From an uncultured Eubacteriales bacterium (GTDB taxonomy: Bacteria > Bacillota > Clostridia > Oscillospirales > CAG-272), in the NCBI GenBank assembly GCA_934503195.1, contig CAKSVM010000046.1, forward strand, positions 1-25,470: 25,470 bases of DNA. Direction: 5' to 3'. Of the stretch, positions 1 through 8,123 are shown one piece after another. The notes under the pieces are model-generated. The model worked only from the letters and a program-made list of their open reading frames with translations. It was not told where the DNA came from and made no database searches. Both the position numbers and the translations under genes were made by a program. Numbering within the stretch: the first letter of the stretch is position 1; each line of letters opens with the position of its first letter.

Positions 1-6
1 AGTGCA

Positions 7-97
7 GGTGGCGCGCTCCGCGCGCCATCGACCTCGCGGGGCGAGGCCGACGGCACATTCGTGCCGCCTGCCCCCGCGGCCGCTTTGCGGCCGCGGG
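7..97 (-). repeat. Multi-hairpin GC-rich intergenic repeat, left copy
   Basis: Four back-to-back hairpins. Read on the minus strand they are: an 11-bp stem CCCGCGGCCGC with loop AAA (73-97), an 8-bp stem GGCGGCAC/GTGCCGTC with loop GAAT (49-68), GGCCTCGC/GCGAGGTC with a 3-nt loop (30-48), and an 8-bp stem TGGCGCGC/GCGCGCCA (9-27). Two stems contain a G-T wobble that would be an A-C mismatch on the plus strand, so the minus strand folds better as RNA. That is the sense strand of the upstream acetyltransferase operon. A related copy in opposite orientation ends the window at 25411-25470. I see no gene in 1-190; 98-156 holds nothing I recognise. Confidence 0.8.
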
Positions 98-156
98 CTT
101 CCGCGATCGCGCAGTCCGGGACGGCGGCGCGGTCTTCCATAAAAGCTCCAGACAAA

Positions 157-183
157 GGGGGCTGTCGTGCAGCGACAGCCCCC
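157..183 (-). terminator. Probable intrinsic terminator of the ABC/DUF1854/GNAT operon
   Basis: A perfect 11-bp stem, GGGGGCTGTCG/CGACAGCCCCC, with a 5-nt loop lies just after the minus-strand stop at 191. The T tract on the minus strand is short (TTTG, then TCTGG), so termination may be incomplete and transcription could run into the multi-hairpin repeat. Confidence 0.65.
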
Positions 184-190
184 GCCGATT

Positions 191-754
191 TTATCTCGTG
201 AAATCATTGAACCTTTCGGGAATGAGCCGGTAGTCAACGTTCGAATAGCTTCTCCCGTCCGGAGCCGTCCAGATGTTTTCGTTCACTCGTAATATCTCAA
301 AACCGATAAGCTCGTAAACGTGTCTCGCGCGGAGATTGTCAACCATCGTGTCGAGGATTATCTCGTCAAACCCCAGCCGGAAAAGCTCCTTTACCAGCAT
401 CGAGAGACATATCCGTCCAAGCCCTTTTTCGCGCCTTCCGGGGACGCAGATCTTGATTCCGATCTCGGCCGCGCCGTGGTTTCCTTTGACGACATAGCCC
501 GAACAGAGTGCCTTTTCTCCCGGTTTGAAGGGCTCGTAACACATCTCGCCTATCGACTCGCCTTCGTATTCGATCATAAGCCGCTGCCCGGGATGGGACA
601 GAAGCTCCTTCTCAACCTTTTCGGAAGTCGTTCCGAGTCCGTCCGGAAAGCCCGCGTGTGCCATGACCTCGCCGTCGTTCCACCATTTCGCGAGAAGCGG
701 CGCGTCGTGAACTTCGGCGTCTCGGATGATTATGCCGTCATACTGTAATTTCAT
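191..754 (-). CDS. GNAT family N-acetyltransferase (RimJ/RimL-like)
   Basis: This 187-residue protein is a GCN5-related acetyltransferase that would transfer an acetyl group from acetyl-CoA to an amine; the substrate is unknown. The acetyl-CoA loop RREKGLG is at residues 107-113 (R-x-x-G-x-G form), after strand EIGIKICV. The C-terminal half has the usual LDTMVDNLRARHVYELIGF segment (N140, Y147). Length fits single-domain cytosolic GNATs and there is no signal peptide. The start ATG overlaps the stop of the preceding ABC gene as ATGA, with GAAGG about 6 nt upstream, so the two are translationally coupled. It is the last gene of the ABC/DUF1854 operon, which suggests but does not show that its substrate is linked to the transporter. 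The family call is secure, the role is not. Confidence 0.85.
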   Translation of the reverse strand: MKLQYDGIIIRDAEVHDAPLLAKWWNDGEVMAHAGFPDGLGTTSEKVEKELLSHPGQRLMIEYEGESIGEMCYEPFKPGEKALCSGYVVKGNHGAAEIGIKICVPGRREKGLGRICLSMLVKELFRLGFDEIILDTMVDNLRARHVYELIGFEILRVNENIWTAPDGRSYSNVDYRLIPERFNDFTR

Positions 755-3072
755 GAAACCTTCTCGACCTTTCCGCCGTTCTTCGGTGCCATCTTAGACA
801 TCTGACGCTGTGCCATGACAAGACCGTAGTAGATGCCCTTCTTACGCATGAGCTCGTCGTGCGTTCCGACCTCGGCGACGGTCCCCTTGTCAAGGACGAT
901 GAGCCTTGTCGCGTTTCTGAGTGTCGAGAGCCGGTGCGCGATCGCCAGTGTCGTGCGATCCTTGATGAGCTTCTGTAGCGATTCCTGAATCTGACGCTCG
1001 GTCTCGGTGTCGAGCGAGGCCGTCGCCTCGTCGAGAATGAGAATCCGCGGATTGTGAAGAAGCGCGCGGGCGATCGAAACCCTCTGACGCTCGCCGCCTG
1101 ATAGCGTGTGACCCTTTTCGCCGACCTTCGTGTTGTAGGCGTCGGGAAGCTTCATTATGAATTCATGCGCTCCGGCGATCTTGGCGGCCGTGATGATCTC
1201 GTCGCGCGTCGCGTCGGGCTTCGCGTAGGCGATGTTATCGTAGATCGTTCCGGCGAAGAGGAAGGTCTCCTGCAATACGACTCCGATCTGCGACCTGAGA
1301 CAATCCTGCGAGAGATCGCGGATATCAACTCCGTCGACCTTTATCGAACCCTCGCCGATATCATACATACGCATAAGAAGGTTTATGAGAGTCGATTTTC
1401 CGACGCCGGATTTTCCGACGATTCCGATCATTTCTCCCGGTTTGATGTGAAGATTAACATTCTTGAGCACGTCGGTCGACTCGTCGTAGCCGAACGAGAC
1501 GTTTTCAAAGTCGATGGTTCCTTCTATCGCGATATCCTTTGCGTTCTCACGGTCGGGGACGTCGATTCTCTCATCGATTATCTCGAAGACCTTGGCTGTC
1601 GACGTCGAGAACTGCGCGACTCTCCGCGGGAGATTCGCGATCCAGCGAAGCGGACCGTAGATCATGCTGACATATGCCGAGAACTGCGACATTTCACCGA
1701 GCGTCATCGTCCCGCCGATTATCTTGTTTCCGACGTAGAAGAGTAAGAAGAACTCGCCGATGCCCATGAAGAAGTTGAGCCACGGCCAGATCGTCGCCCA
1801 GATCCGCTCGTTGCGTATCGAAATGTCGCGGTATTCCTTCGAGACGTCGTCAAAACGCTTCGATTCGCGCTTTTCCATTCCGAACGCCTTGACAACCCGG
1901 ATTCCCGAGAAGATATCATGTAATGTCGTGTCGGCCTTCGAGTAGATGTTCCACGAGCGGCCGTACATCGGGCCGATGAAATTCCAGAACTTCCGGAAGG
2001 AGACCGCCACGATCGGCGCGGGGAAGAGGATCAGAAGTGCCAGTCTCCAGTCGTAGACGAAAAGCATGACCGAGACCGAGATGAGGATCAGCGACTGCTG
2101 AACGAGGTCGGGCATGAGTCCTGTGATGAAGTTCTGAATCTGCGAGGTGTCGTTGTTGACGCGGTTCATCAGCTCGCCCGCCGTGCGCTTTGAAATGCGC
2201 GAGATAGACATCATCTGTATCTTCGAGAAGACCATCTCGCGGAGCCTCACTATGACCTTGTTCGAGGTTATGACAAGCACGCGGCTTCTGATTATTCCGA
2301 GAAGCTGGGCGACGATATGCACCGCCGCCAGCGAGATTATCACGGCCATGAAGCTTGTCAGAAGCACGTTTTCCGGGTTCTTTGACTCTATGAAATTGTC
2401 AACGAGGATCCGGTTGAGGTAAGGATTCAGAAGATTCACCGCGGTGATCGCGAAGAAAAGCACGATCGAGACGGCGAGATACCATTTGTAGGGCTTCGCT
2501 ATGTCCCAGAGACGCTTCATGACGCCCTTCTTGTCGACGCAGTGGGGGCAGACCGACGATCCCGGCGGGAGCGGACGTCCGCATTTCTCGCAGAATCTCG
2601 AGAGATCCTTCATGTATTCAAAGCTGAATTCACCAGTTTTTTTGAATCGGTTTATCCGCTTCATCACGGCGGCGTACTCTGACGTTTTCGACGCGTCCGA
2701 GCGGCAGATGAGATAATCCGCGCCGTCAAGCACGCAGTCGGCCGTGACGCTTCCGACCCCCGCCGTGATTTTGAAGTCCTCCGCCTTTTCGAGCGGAATT
2801 TCCTTTGTGCGCTTACCGTTTTCATAGACAAGGAGCGCGGTTTTCGTCAGCGCGCAGACTCCGTTTGTCAGCTGATTTTCCGGATTTCCGGGATTCACGT
2901 GATCGGTTAAATTGAAGTCGAAGATCACAACGGCGTCGTCCTTTTTGAAATCCGGATCGGCCGCGTGGAGCTTATGCCACATTTTTTCTTTTTTGGCGGC
3001 GAGCTTTTCGGCCGCCTCGCGCTCGGCGAGTTCGGCCTGATTTGTTGCGTTTTCCATTTTCTGGGGATTCAC
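751..3072 (-). CDS. ABC exporter half-subunit with N-terminal PH-like domain and zinc ribbon
   Basis: This 773-residue fused permease-ATPase (type IV/ABCB-like exporter) is longer than the usual 570-620 residues. Residues 1-30 are charged and helical; 45-145 look like a small PH-like beta domain (my inference); 161-178 form a zinc ribbon with C161, C164, C175 and C178; 190-480 carry six membrane helices. The ATPase has Walker A GKSGVGKST (553-561), Q601, LSGGE (657-661), D681/E682 and H713, all canonical. The start is taken at GTG 3072; an ATG at 3057 in the same frame is an alternative and neither has ideal spacing to AAAGGA. It lies 21 nt after the DUF1854 gene and probably dimerises with the product of 3803-6103. 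Substrate unknown. Confidence 0.9.
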   Translation of the reverse strand: MNPQKMENATNQAELAEREAAEKLAAKKEKMWHKLHAADPDFKKDDAVVIFDFNLTDHVNPGNPENQLTNGVCALTKTALLVYENGKRTKEIPLEKAEDFKITAGVGSVTADCVLDGADYLICRSDASKTSEYAAVMKRINRFKKTGEFSFEYMKDLSRFCEKCGRPLPPGSSVCPHCVDKKGVMKRLWDIAKPYKWYLAVSIVLFFAITAVNLLNPYLNRILVDNFIESKNPENVLLTSFMAVIISLAAVHIVAQLLGIIRSRVLVITSNKVIVRLREMVFSKIQMMSISRISKRTAGELMNRVNNDTSQIQNFITGLMPDLVQQSLILISVSVMLFVYDWRLALLILFPAPIVAVSFRKFWNFIGPMYGRSWNIYSKADTTLHDIFSGIRVVKAFGMEKRESKRFDDVSKEYRDISIRNERIWATIWPWLNFFMGIGEFFLLFYVGNKIIGGTMTLGEMSQFSAYVSMIYGPLRWIANLPRRVAQFSTSTAKVFEIIDERIDVPDRENAKDIAIEGTIDFENVSFGYDESTDVLKNVNLHIKPGEMIGIVGKSGVGKSTLINLLMRMYDIGEGSIKVDGVDIRDLSQDCLRSQIGVVLQETFLFAGTIYDNIAYAKPDATRDEIITAAKIAGAHEFIMKLPDAYNTKVGEKGHTLSGGERQRVSIARALLHNPRILILDEATASLDTETERQIQESLQKLIKDRTTLAIAHRLSTLRNATRLIVLDKGTVAEVGTHDELMRKKGIYYGLVMAQRQMSKMAPKNGGKVEKVS

Positions 3073-3093
3073 TTCCTTTCGCCTTCGCGAGGA

Positions 3094-3789
3094 TTATAAG
3101 TAGAGTTCGATCTTCTTGAAGCTCTGGCGGTCGAGCTTTTCAACGTCGGGGATCTCATAACGGTTTCCGTCGACGTCAAGGATGAATAAACGCTCCGAGC
3201 CGTCGGGATTCGAGGCCTTGATTATGCTCCGGTAGGTGTCCTGAAGCGTGAAGGATTTTTCGCCGAACTCACATTCGGTTTTCCAGTAGGAGAAGCCGTA
3301 GCGTTCCTTGACCGAGAGAATCTTCTTTATCGTCGGCGTGTAGTATTTCGCGTCAAGCTCGCGGAGAAGCATGGATTTCTGCGGCTCGTCAAAATCGTCG
3401 AGCGAGCGGATGAAGCCGATCTCCTTCTTGTCCTTGTCGAGAACCGATATGTAGTCGTGCGGCATATCGAACGGGAAGGCGCGCGAGAGATAAATGCGAT
3501 CCGCGACCTTCAGGATTTTACCCTCGGGGAGATTGTCCTCCTCGGGATAGTGAACCTTTTCCTCGGGCTTTTCGTCCTTCTTGCCGTCCCCGTCCTTCTT
3601 TTCGTCCTTTTTCTCATCCTTCTCGGCGAGGAGCGGGTCGTCGGGCTTGTCGACTATGGCGCGGAGACCGAGAAAGCCGTTCTTTTCGGTCAGAGTCGTG
3701 TTAGACTTGTCAAGATATGTTATCTTCACTATGCCGGAAAGCTCGGCCGGGACGCCGGAGTTCTTGTTTTCTTTTATGTTTTCAGCCAT
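3094..3789 (-). CDS. DUF1854 domain protein, partner of the flanking ABC subunits
   Basis: This 231-residue soluble protein carries the DUF1854 pattern at about residues 98-231: RIYLSRAFPFDMPHDYISV, then IGFIRSLDDFD, a YYTPTIKKILSV segment, and a C-terminal LFILDVDGNRYEIPDVEKLD block. DUF1854 genes elsewhere sit beside ABC transporter genes, in some proteobacteria with cyanophycin genes; no biochemical role is established that I know of. No cyanophycin synthetase is visible here. A low-complexity Lys/Asp/Glu insert occupies about residues 56-79. AAGGAGG lies 8 nt before the ATG and overlaps the stop region of the upstream ABC gene (13 nt gap), so coupling is likely. A regulatory or scaffolding subunit of the transporter is the simplest reading. 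Confidence 0.8.
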   Translation of the reverse strand: MAENIKENKNSGVPAELSGIVKITYLDKSNTTLTEKNGFLGLRAIVDKPDDPLLAEKDEKKDEKKDGDGKKDEKPEEKVHYPEEDNLPEGKILKVADRIYLSRAFPFDMPHDYISVLDKDKKEIGFIRSLDDFDEPQKSMLLRELDAKYYTPTIKKILSVKERYGFSYWKTECEFGEKSFTLQDTYRSIIKASNPDGSERLFILDVDGNRYEIPDVEKLDRQSFKKIELYL

Positions 3790-3802
3790 TTGTGATTCCT
3801 CC

Positions 3803-6103
3803 TTATGCCTCGATACCGATGTTCTTCAGAGCTTCGACCTGCATACGGTAGAGGTTGTAGTATATGCCCTTCTTGTTTATGAGTTCGAGATGTGTTCCGA
3901 ACTCGGGCATCTTTCCGTTTTCGATAACTATGAGCTTGTCCGCGTCGCGGAGCGTCGAGAGACGATGGGCGATCATTATCGTCGTGCGTCCCTTAACAAG
4001 TCTTTCAAGCGCGGTCTGGATCTGACGCTCGGTCTCGGTGTCCATCGCGGCGGTGGCCTCGTCAAGAATTAAGATCTTCGGGTTTCTGAGAACCGCGCGG
4101 GCGATCGAGACTCTCTGACGCTCGCCGCCTGAGAGATCCTTGTAGCCGAAGCCGATGCGCGTCGAATAGGCGTCGGGGAGCTTCATTATGAAGTCGTGCG
4201 CTCCGGCGATCTTTGCGGCCTCGATGACCTCGTCAAGGGTCGCCTCGGGACGCGCGTATCGGATGTTGTCGAGAATCGTTCCCATGAAGAGATAGGTCTC
4301 CTGCGAGACGATCGCGATGTTCTTTCTGAGATCGGCGAAGGAAATATTCTTCACGTTCACGCCGTCGATCAGTATCTCACCCGAGGTCACGTCGTAGAGG
4401 CGGATCAGAAGATTGGCCAGAGTGGATTTTCCGGCTCCGGTGTGGCCGACGATTCCGATGACCTTGCCCGGCTCGATATCAAAGCTGATTCCGTCGATGA
4501 CCTTGCGGTTCTTGACATAGGAGAACTCGACGTCCTTGAAGGTGACGCGGCCCTGCATATTGTCCATCGGCACCGGTTTTTCAGGCTCCACGACGTCGGG
4601 AACGGCGTCCATGACCTCAAAGAGTCTCGCGCAGGCGTTGAAGCAGTCGGTCGCCCAGTAGGTCATGTCGACGAAGAAGTACATCGGGCTGTAGACCATG
4701 TTCATGTAGATGATGAAGGTCATGAGGAGACCGTAGGTCATGTTTCCCTTTATTACCATCCAGCCGCCGAATCCCCACGCGAAGATGTTTCCGAGATAGA
4801 GTAAGAGATCGGCCGCGGGGTAGGCGAGGTTCTGGAAGTCGGAGAGATTCTTCTCGTTCTGCGCAAGACGCGTCGAATAGCGGTTGAAGCGTCTGACCTC
4901 GTTCTTTTCCTTTGAGAAGGCCTTGACGACCCGGATTCCGCCGAGAACGTCCGAGAGCGCGCCGTTCATCGCGCGCGAGCTTGAATAGCGTTTGGCGTGG
5001 AGCTTGTCGTCCTTTGTGAAGATGAACTTCACGAGTACGCAGAAGCAGGGAACCGTGATGAGCGACAGGAAGGCGAGCAGCGGATTCAGAATGAACATTA
5101 TCACGACAAGCGCGATTATCTGAACGACGTTGATGAGAAAATATGGGAATCCGTCGCAGAAGAACCAGTAGATTGTCTGCGCGTCGTTGTTGACCTGATT
5201 CATGAGTCCTCCGGTCTGACGTCCGGTGAAGAAGCTGATCGAGAGCCGCTGAATCGCGTTGAATATCGTCTGCTTGAGATCGTAGGAAATGAGCGCGGCG
5301 ATCTTTGACGTGATGATTCCGTTGAACATATTGATGAGAGTCGAAACGATTCTCATGCTGATTACCATCGAGAGAACGAGCAGAATCTGACCGTAGAACT
5401 CGCCGCTCTCGTCAAGCACCTCGTCGTAGTAGAAGGCCGAGCCGATGTAGGGCGAGACGACGCCCAGAACGCTCATCACGACGAGCATTCCGAGGATTAT
5501 CACCATCTGCCACTTGTATTTTATGAAGAAGACGCTCATCCGCTTCATCAGCTTGCCCTTGTCCATGCATCTGGGGCAGATCTTGCGGTCGGGGTTCGGA
5601 TATCTTGACCCGCATTTCGGGCAGAAGAGCGATTCCTTCGAGTCCTCCTCGTCAAGCGTGAAATCCTTGCCCTCTCTGACCTTTTTTATGTACTTGCAGA
5701 AGAGCTGCATCTCGGACTTCGAGGTGTTCGTGAAAACCGAGAGAAGCAGACGTCCGTCGGCGGATTTGCTCTTCGCTGTCAGTCTTCCTGACGAAAGAAG
5801 CTCCTCGACCGTGAAATCGTCGAGATCGCCGAGCATATGACATTCATAGGACAGCTCCTTGAACTCGGCCTCGAGACGTGAGACCGCCGCGCCCGCGAAA
5901 TGCTTATGCGCGTGATTTCCCCTGAGCGTCATTATTCCCGAGACGATGAGAAGCTCCTCACCGGTCGCGACAAGGAAGCAGTCACAGTGCGCGCCGTCCT
6001 TGTTCATATCGCATCGGGCGATGAGTTTTATCTTGTCCTCCGAAACCCCTTTGCGGTCGAGAAGATCGAGGAGTCCGGAAGGGTAATTGCTGAGTGCAAC
6101 CAT
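3803..6103 (-). CDS. ABC exporter half-subunit with N-terminal extension and zinc ribbon, first of the operon
   Basis: A 766-residue paralogue of the protein at 751-3072. About 150 N-terminal residues form a probable PH-like domain. A zinc ribbon follows with C161, C164, C176 and C179, then a six-helix membrane domain (about 193-480) and an ATPase with Walker A GHTGAGKST (553-561), Q601, LSGGE (657-661), D681/E682 and H713. Landmarks from the first zinc Cys to the H-loop fall at the same residue numbers in both subunits, pointing to duplication of the whole architecture. Both ATP sites look competent. The ATG at 6103 follows GGTGAT, a partial anti-SD match, and a leader hairpin. A heterodimer with the 751-3072 product is expected; the substrate cannot be read from sequence. 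Confidence 0.9.
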   Translation of the reverse strand: MVALSNYPSGLLDLLDRKGVSEDKIKLIARCDMNKDGAHCDCFLVATGEELLIVSGIMTLRGNHAHKHFAGAAVSRLEAEFKELSYECHMLGDLDDFTVEELLSSGRLTAKSKSADGRLLLSVFTNTSKSEMQLFCKYIKKVREGKDFTLDEEDSKESLFCPKCGSRYPNPDRKICPRCMDKGKLMKRMSVFFIKYKWQMVIILGMLVVMSVLGVVSPYIGSAFYYDEVLDESGEFYGQILLVLSMVISMRIVSTLINMFNGIITSKIAALISYDLKQTIFNAIQRLSISFFTGRQTGGLMNQVNNDAQTIYWFFCDGFPYFLINVVQIIALVVIMFILNPLLAFLSLITVPCFCVLVKFIFTKDDKLHAKRYSSSRAMNGALSDVLGGIRVVKAFSKEKNEVRRFNRYSTRLAQNEKNLSDFQNLAYPAADLLLYLGNIFAWGFGGWMVIKGNMTYGLLMTFIIYMNMVYSPMYFFVDMTYWATDCFNACARLFEVMDAVPDVVEPEKPVPMDNMQGRVTFKDVEFSYVKNRKVIDGISFDIEPGKVIGIVGHTGAGKSTLANLLIRLYDVTSGEILIDGVNVKNISFADLRKNIAIVSQETYLFMGTILDNIRYARPEATLDEVIEAAKIAGAHDFIMKLPDAYSTRIGFGYKDLSGGERQRVSIARAVLRNPKILILDEATAAMDTETERQIQTALERLVKGRTTIMIAHRLSTLRDADKLIVIENGKMPEFGTHLELINKKGIYYNLYRMQVEALKNIGIEA

Positions 6104-6116
6104 TTATATCACCAGC

Positions 6117-6137
6117 AGCTTTTGCGTGACAAAAGCT
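6117..6137 (-). promoter_or_regulatory. Leader hairpin ahead of the ABC/DUF1854 operon
   Basis: AGCTTTTG/CAAAAGCT forms a perfect 8-bp stem with a 5-nt loop, ending 13 nt before the ATG at 6103 and next to its ribosome binding region. No T tract follows on the minus strand, so it is not a terminator in that direction. A tandem direct repeat, GTTGATAAA twice (minus strand, about 6178-6195), overlaps the stop of the glycosidase gene. I see no convincing -35/-10 pair in 6104-6188, so the operon may be partly transcribed from the promoter at 7867-7895. Confidence 0.45.
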
Positions 6138-6188
6138 TCCTTTCTTGCTTTTTGTGGCGTGGTTGTGAAATCTTATTTATCAACTTTA

Positions 6189-7826
6189 TCAACGCGGAGT
6201 ATCGTGGCTTATCTCATAGAGCGCGGCGTTCCGCTCCGAAAGAATTTTCGTCAGCTTTAATCCCAGGGGGACGTTCAGAGTCTGATCCTCCGAGTCGACG
6301 AAGAGATAACTTCCAGACGCGTAGATTACCGAGTCTGAGTCGTGCCAGATGTGGACGCCGTGTGATTTCAGAACCGAGCGAAGCTCTCCGGGTGTGATGC
6401 CGCGGTTTTCCGGAGATATCACAAACCCCTTTTCCCCGGCGTCGGATATCGCTTTGTCGAGTGCCGGAGTACCCGCCGGACGGAGGAAGACGAAGAATCT
6501 GTATCTTTCGCGGACCGACTCAAAGTCGTTTATGAGATATATGTCGTAGGGTGTTCCGACCGCGCCGAGAGTCTTTCTTATCTGATAGTTAAGCCATTTG
6601 TCACAGCCTTCCTTCGAATACGCGGCCTCGTCGACAAAGATGGCATATTCGGCAAGACTCGTCCTGTCCTTTTTGAGTGAATCGCGGCAGATTTCAAGAC
6701 AGTTCCCGAGAAGTCTCATATATCCTTCGTCGGCGTACCATCCGCCCCACATATCAAACCACCACATCGCGTGACCGTGCGTGAGCGCGCGGGCGAAGTG
6801 CGAGGCGATGATCTCACGCGACTTTTCAGGTTCGGGGCCGAACCAGACCGGACTGTTGTAGTGCGGAAGGTCGTTCGGAGCCTTTGAGAGATGAGTTCTC
6901 GTATCGTTCTCGGCGAAATATAATTTCCCGTGCGCTTTCAGTGAGTCTACCGGGAGCATACAGGCGTGATCAATCCCGACCGGACGGCCTTCGGCGTAGG
7001 AGACGGGCGAGCAGATGAAATCAATGTCGGGGCAGTCAAGGATCATCCCGAGCGCGTGGTGGCAGGACGCCGGGGCGGCGCATTCGAGCGTGTAGCCGTA
7101 GAAGGATCCGATGACGAGTCTGTGGTTTGTCTTTTCCTTGGCGAAAGCGGCGAACTCCATGATTCTCTCAGCCGTGATGACCGAGGAGAAGCGTTTCAGC
7201 TCCTCGTCGCGTGCCGCTCCGCTTTCGGGGATCCCATTCTTTTTCCGGTATTCCTCGAACTTTTCGTAAAAGCGTTTTCCGAGCGAGCCTTTCTGATCAA
7301 ACGAGAACCATTCCTCGGTGTTCCCTCCGGCGAGCTGATATCCGACGATGTTTTCGCGGTAGGGCGAGGCCTCGACATGATCGATGAAGAGCCCGAGGAG
7401 ACGTTTCGTCTCGTCCGCCCACGCGTCTGAGGAAAAGCAGGCGCGTCTGTGGTCGGTAAAGCCCGAGTCGCAGCATTCGTCGGGGTGTTCGGTTTCCCAC
7501 CTTTCGGGAAGCGACATATTGATTCTGGGGAAGACATATGCGCCGGGGCAGGCCGCGAGAATTTTCTCCATGTCGCGGTCAAAGAGCGAAAAATCCGGCG
7601 TTTCCGTGTCAAAAATCCCAGGCGCGATCGACGGGAACCTTGAAGCCTCGTTTATCGTCTGACTTCCGAAGAAGACGGGAACCGAGTAGAGACCGCATCC
7701 GATTCCTGAAAAATCCTCATATCTCGCGTTGTATGTGCGGTAGGTTATGTAGGCAAATCCCGGCAGAGGACTTCCGTTCACACAGAGTGTCGGCACTCCG
7801 TTTATAATTTTAATGGAAGAATACAT
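6189..7826 (-). CDS. Putative cytosolic clan GH-A glycoside hydrolase (GH42/beta-galactosidase-like)
   Basis: A 545-residue protein that appears to be a retaining (beta/alpha)8 glycosidase of the GH42/GH35-like type. Candidate catalytic glutamates are E171 or E172 in GYQLAGGNTEEW (acid/base region after strand 4) and E306 in LYFAENDTRTH (nucleophile region). WWFDMWGGWY (355-364) is a typical aromatic subsite segment. Residues about 393-495 (YAIFVDE, YDIYLINDFE, FFVFLRPAG) resemble the class I glutamine-amidotransferase-like fold that follows the barrel in GH42 enzymes. The ATG at 7826 is chosen because AAGGAGG lies 9 nt upstream; an in-frame upstream extension to 7907 would add 27 residues covering the promoter. 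No signal peptide, so cytosolic. The exact family and substrate are unsure. Confidence 0.7.
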   Translation of the reverse strand: MYSSIKIINGVPTLCVNGSPLPGFAYITYRTYNARYEDFSGIGCGLYSVPVFFGSQTINEASRFPSIAPGIFDTETPDFSLFDRDMEKILAACPGAYVFPRINMSLPERWETEHPDECCDSGFTDHRRACFSSDAWADETKRLLGLFIDHVEASPYRENIVGYQLAGGNTEEWFSFDQKGSLGKRFYEKFEEYRKKNGIPESGAARDEELKRFSSVITAERIMEFAAFAKEKTNHRLVIGSFYGYTLECAAPASCHHALGMILDCPDIDFICSPVSYAEGRPVGIDHACMLPVDSLKAHGKLYFAENDTRTHLSKAPNDLPHYNSPVWFGPEPEKSREIIASHFARALTHGHAMWWFDMWGGWYADEGYMRLLGNCLEICRDSLKKDRTSLAEYAIFVDEAAYSKEGCDKWLNYQIRKTLGAVGTPYDIYLINDFESVRERYRFFVFLRPAGTPALDKAISDAGEKGFVISPENRGITPGELRSVLKSHGVHIWHDSDSVIYASGSYLFVDSEDQTLNVPLGLKLTKILSERNAALYEISHDTPR

Positions 7827-7866
7827 TTTATCAGGCCTCCTTGGCACGATGATGGCAAGTATAACT

Positions 7867-7895
7867 ATTGTAACATTTATTTTCGGAAAAGTCAA
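7867..7895 (-). promoter_or_regulatory. Promoter of the GH42-like gene
   Basis: On the minus strand TTGACT, a 17-bp spacer and TACAAT lie about 40 bp upstream of the ATG at 7826. It is divergent from the promoter at 8040-8068, leaving 144 bp between the two -35 boxes for shared control. Confidence 0.8.
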
Positions 7896-8039
7896 TAGAA
7901 AATACAATTTAATTGAAAGATTCCCGCGAAAAACTCGCGCGTCTGAAAAGGAATCCGGTCTTCACGTTGTCAGATTCAACAAAAAGTAAGCCGTGTTATT
8001 GTACAAATCGGGAAAAATCAAGAATTTACGCTTTATCTA

Positions 8040-8068
8040 TTGACTTGATCGGATAAATGTGATATGAT
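8040..8068 (+). promoter_or_regulatory. Promoter of the GH106-like/M50 operon
   Basis: TTGACT, a 17-bp spacer and TATGAT. The predicted 5' leader is about 50 nt. The AT-rich 7827-8123 region holds no gene; besides the two promoters I see only the short palindrome TTGTACAA near 8000. Confidence 0.8.
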
Positions 8069-8123
8069 TTCAATCTAGGGTGGTGTATTTAGCCGCTCTC
8101 CAAGAGGCAAGGAGTTGATTATT

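Noticed and set aside
1..97. CRISPR array at the window edge
   Set aside because: The units are adjacent self-complementary hairpins of different sequence, without identical repeats, unique spacers or cas genes.
7827..7907. Hydrophobic N-terminal extension of the GH42-like protein that could be read as a signal peptide
   Set aside because: It overlaps the TTGACT-N17-TACAAT promoter and lies upstream of a strong AAGGAGG placed for the ATG at 7826, so it is not translated.
8017..8049. Inverted repeat ATCAAG...CTTGAT overlapping the GH106-like -35 box
   Set aside because: Six-base arms with a 21-bp gap in AT-rich DNA are expected by chance, and there is no second copy at the divergent promoter.
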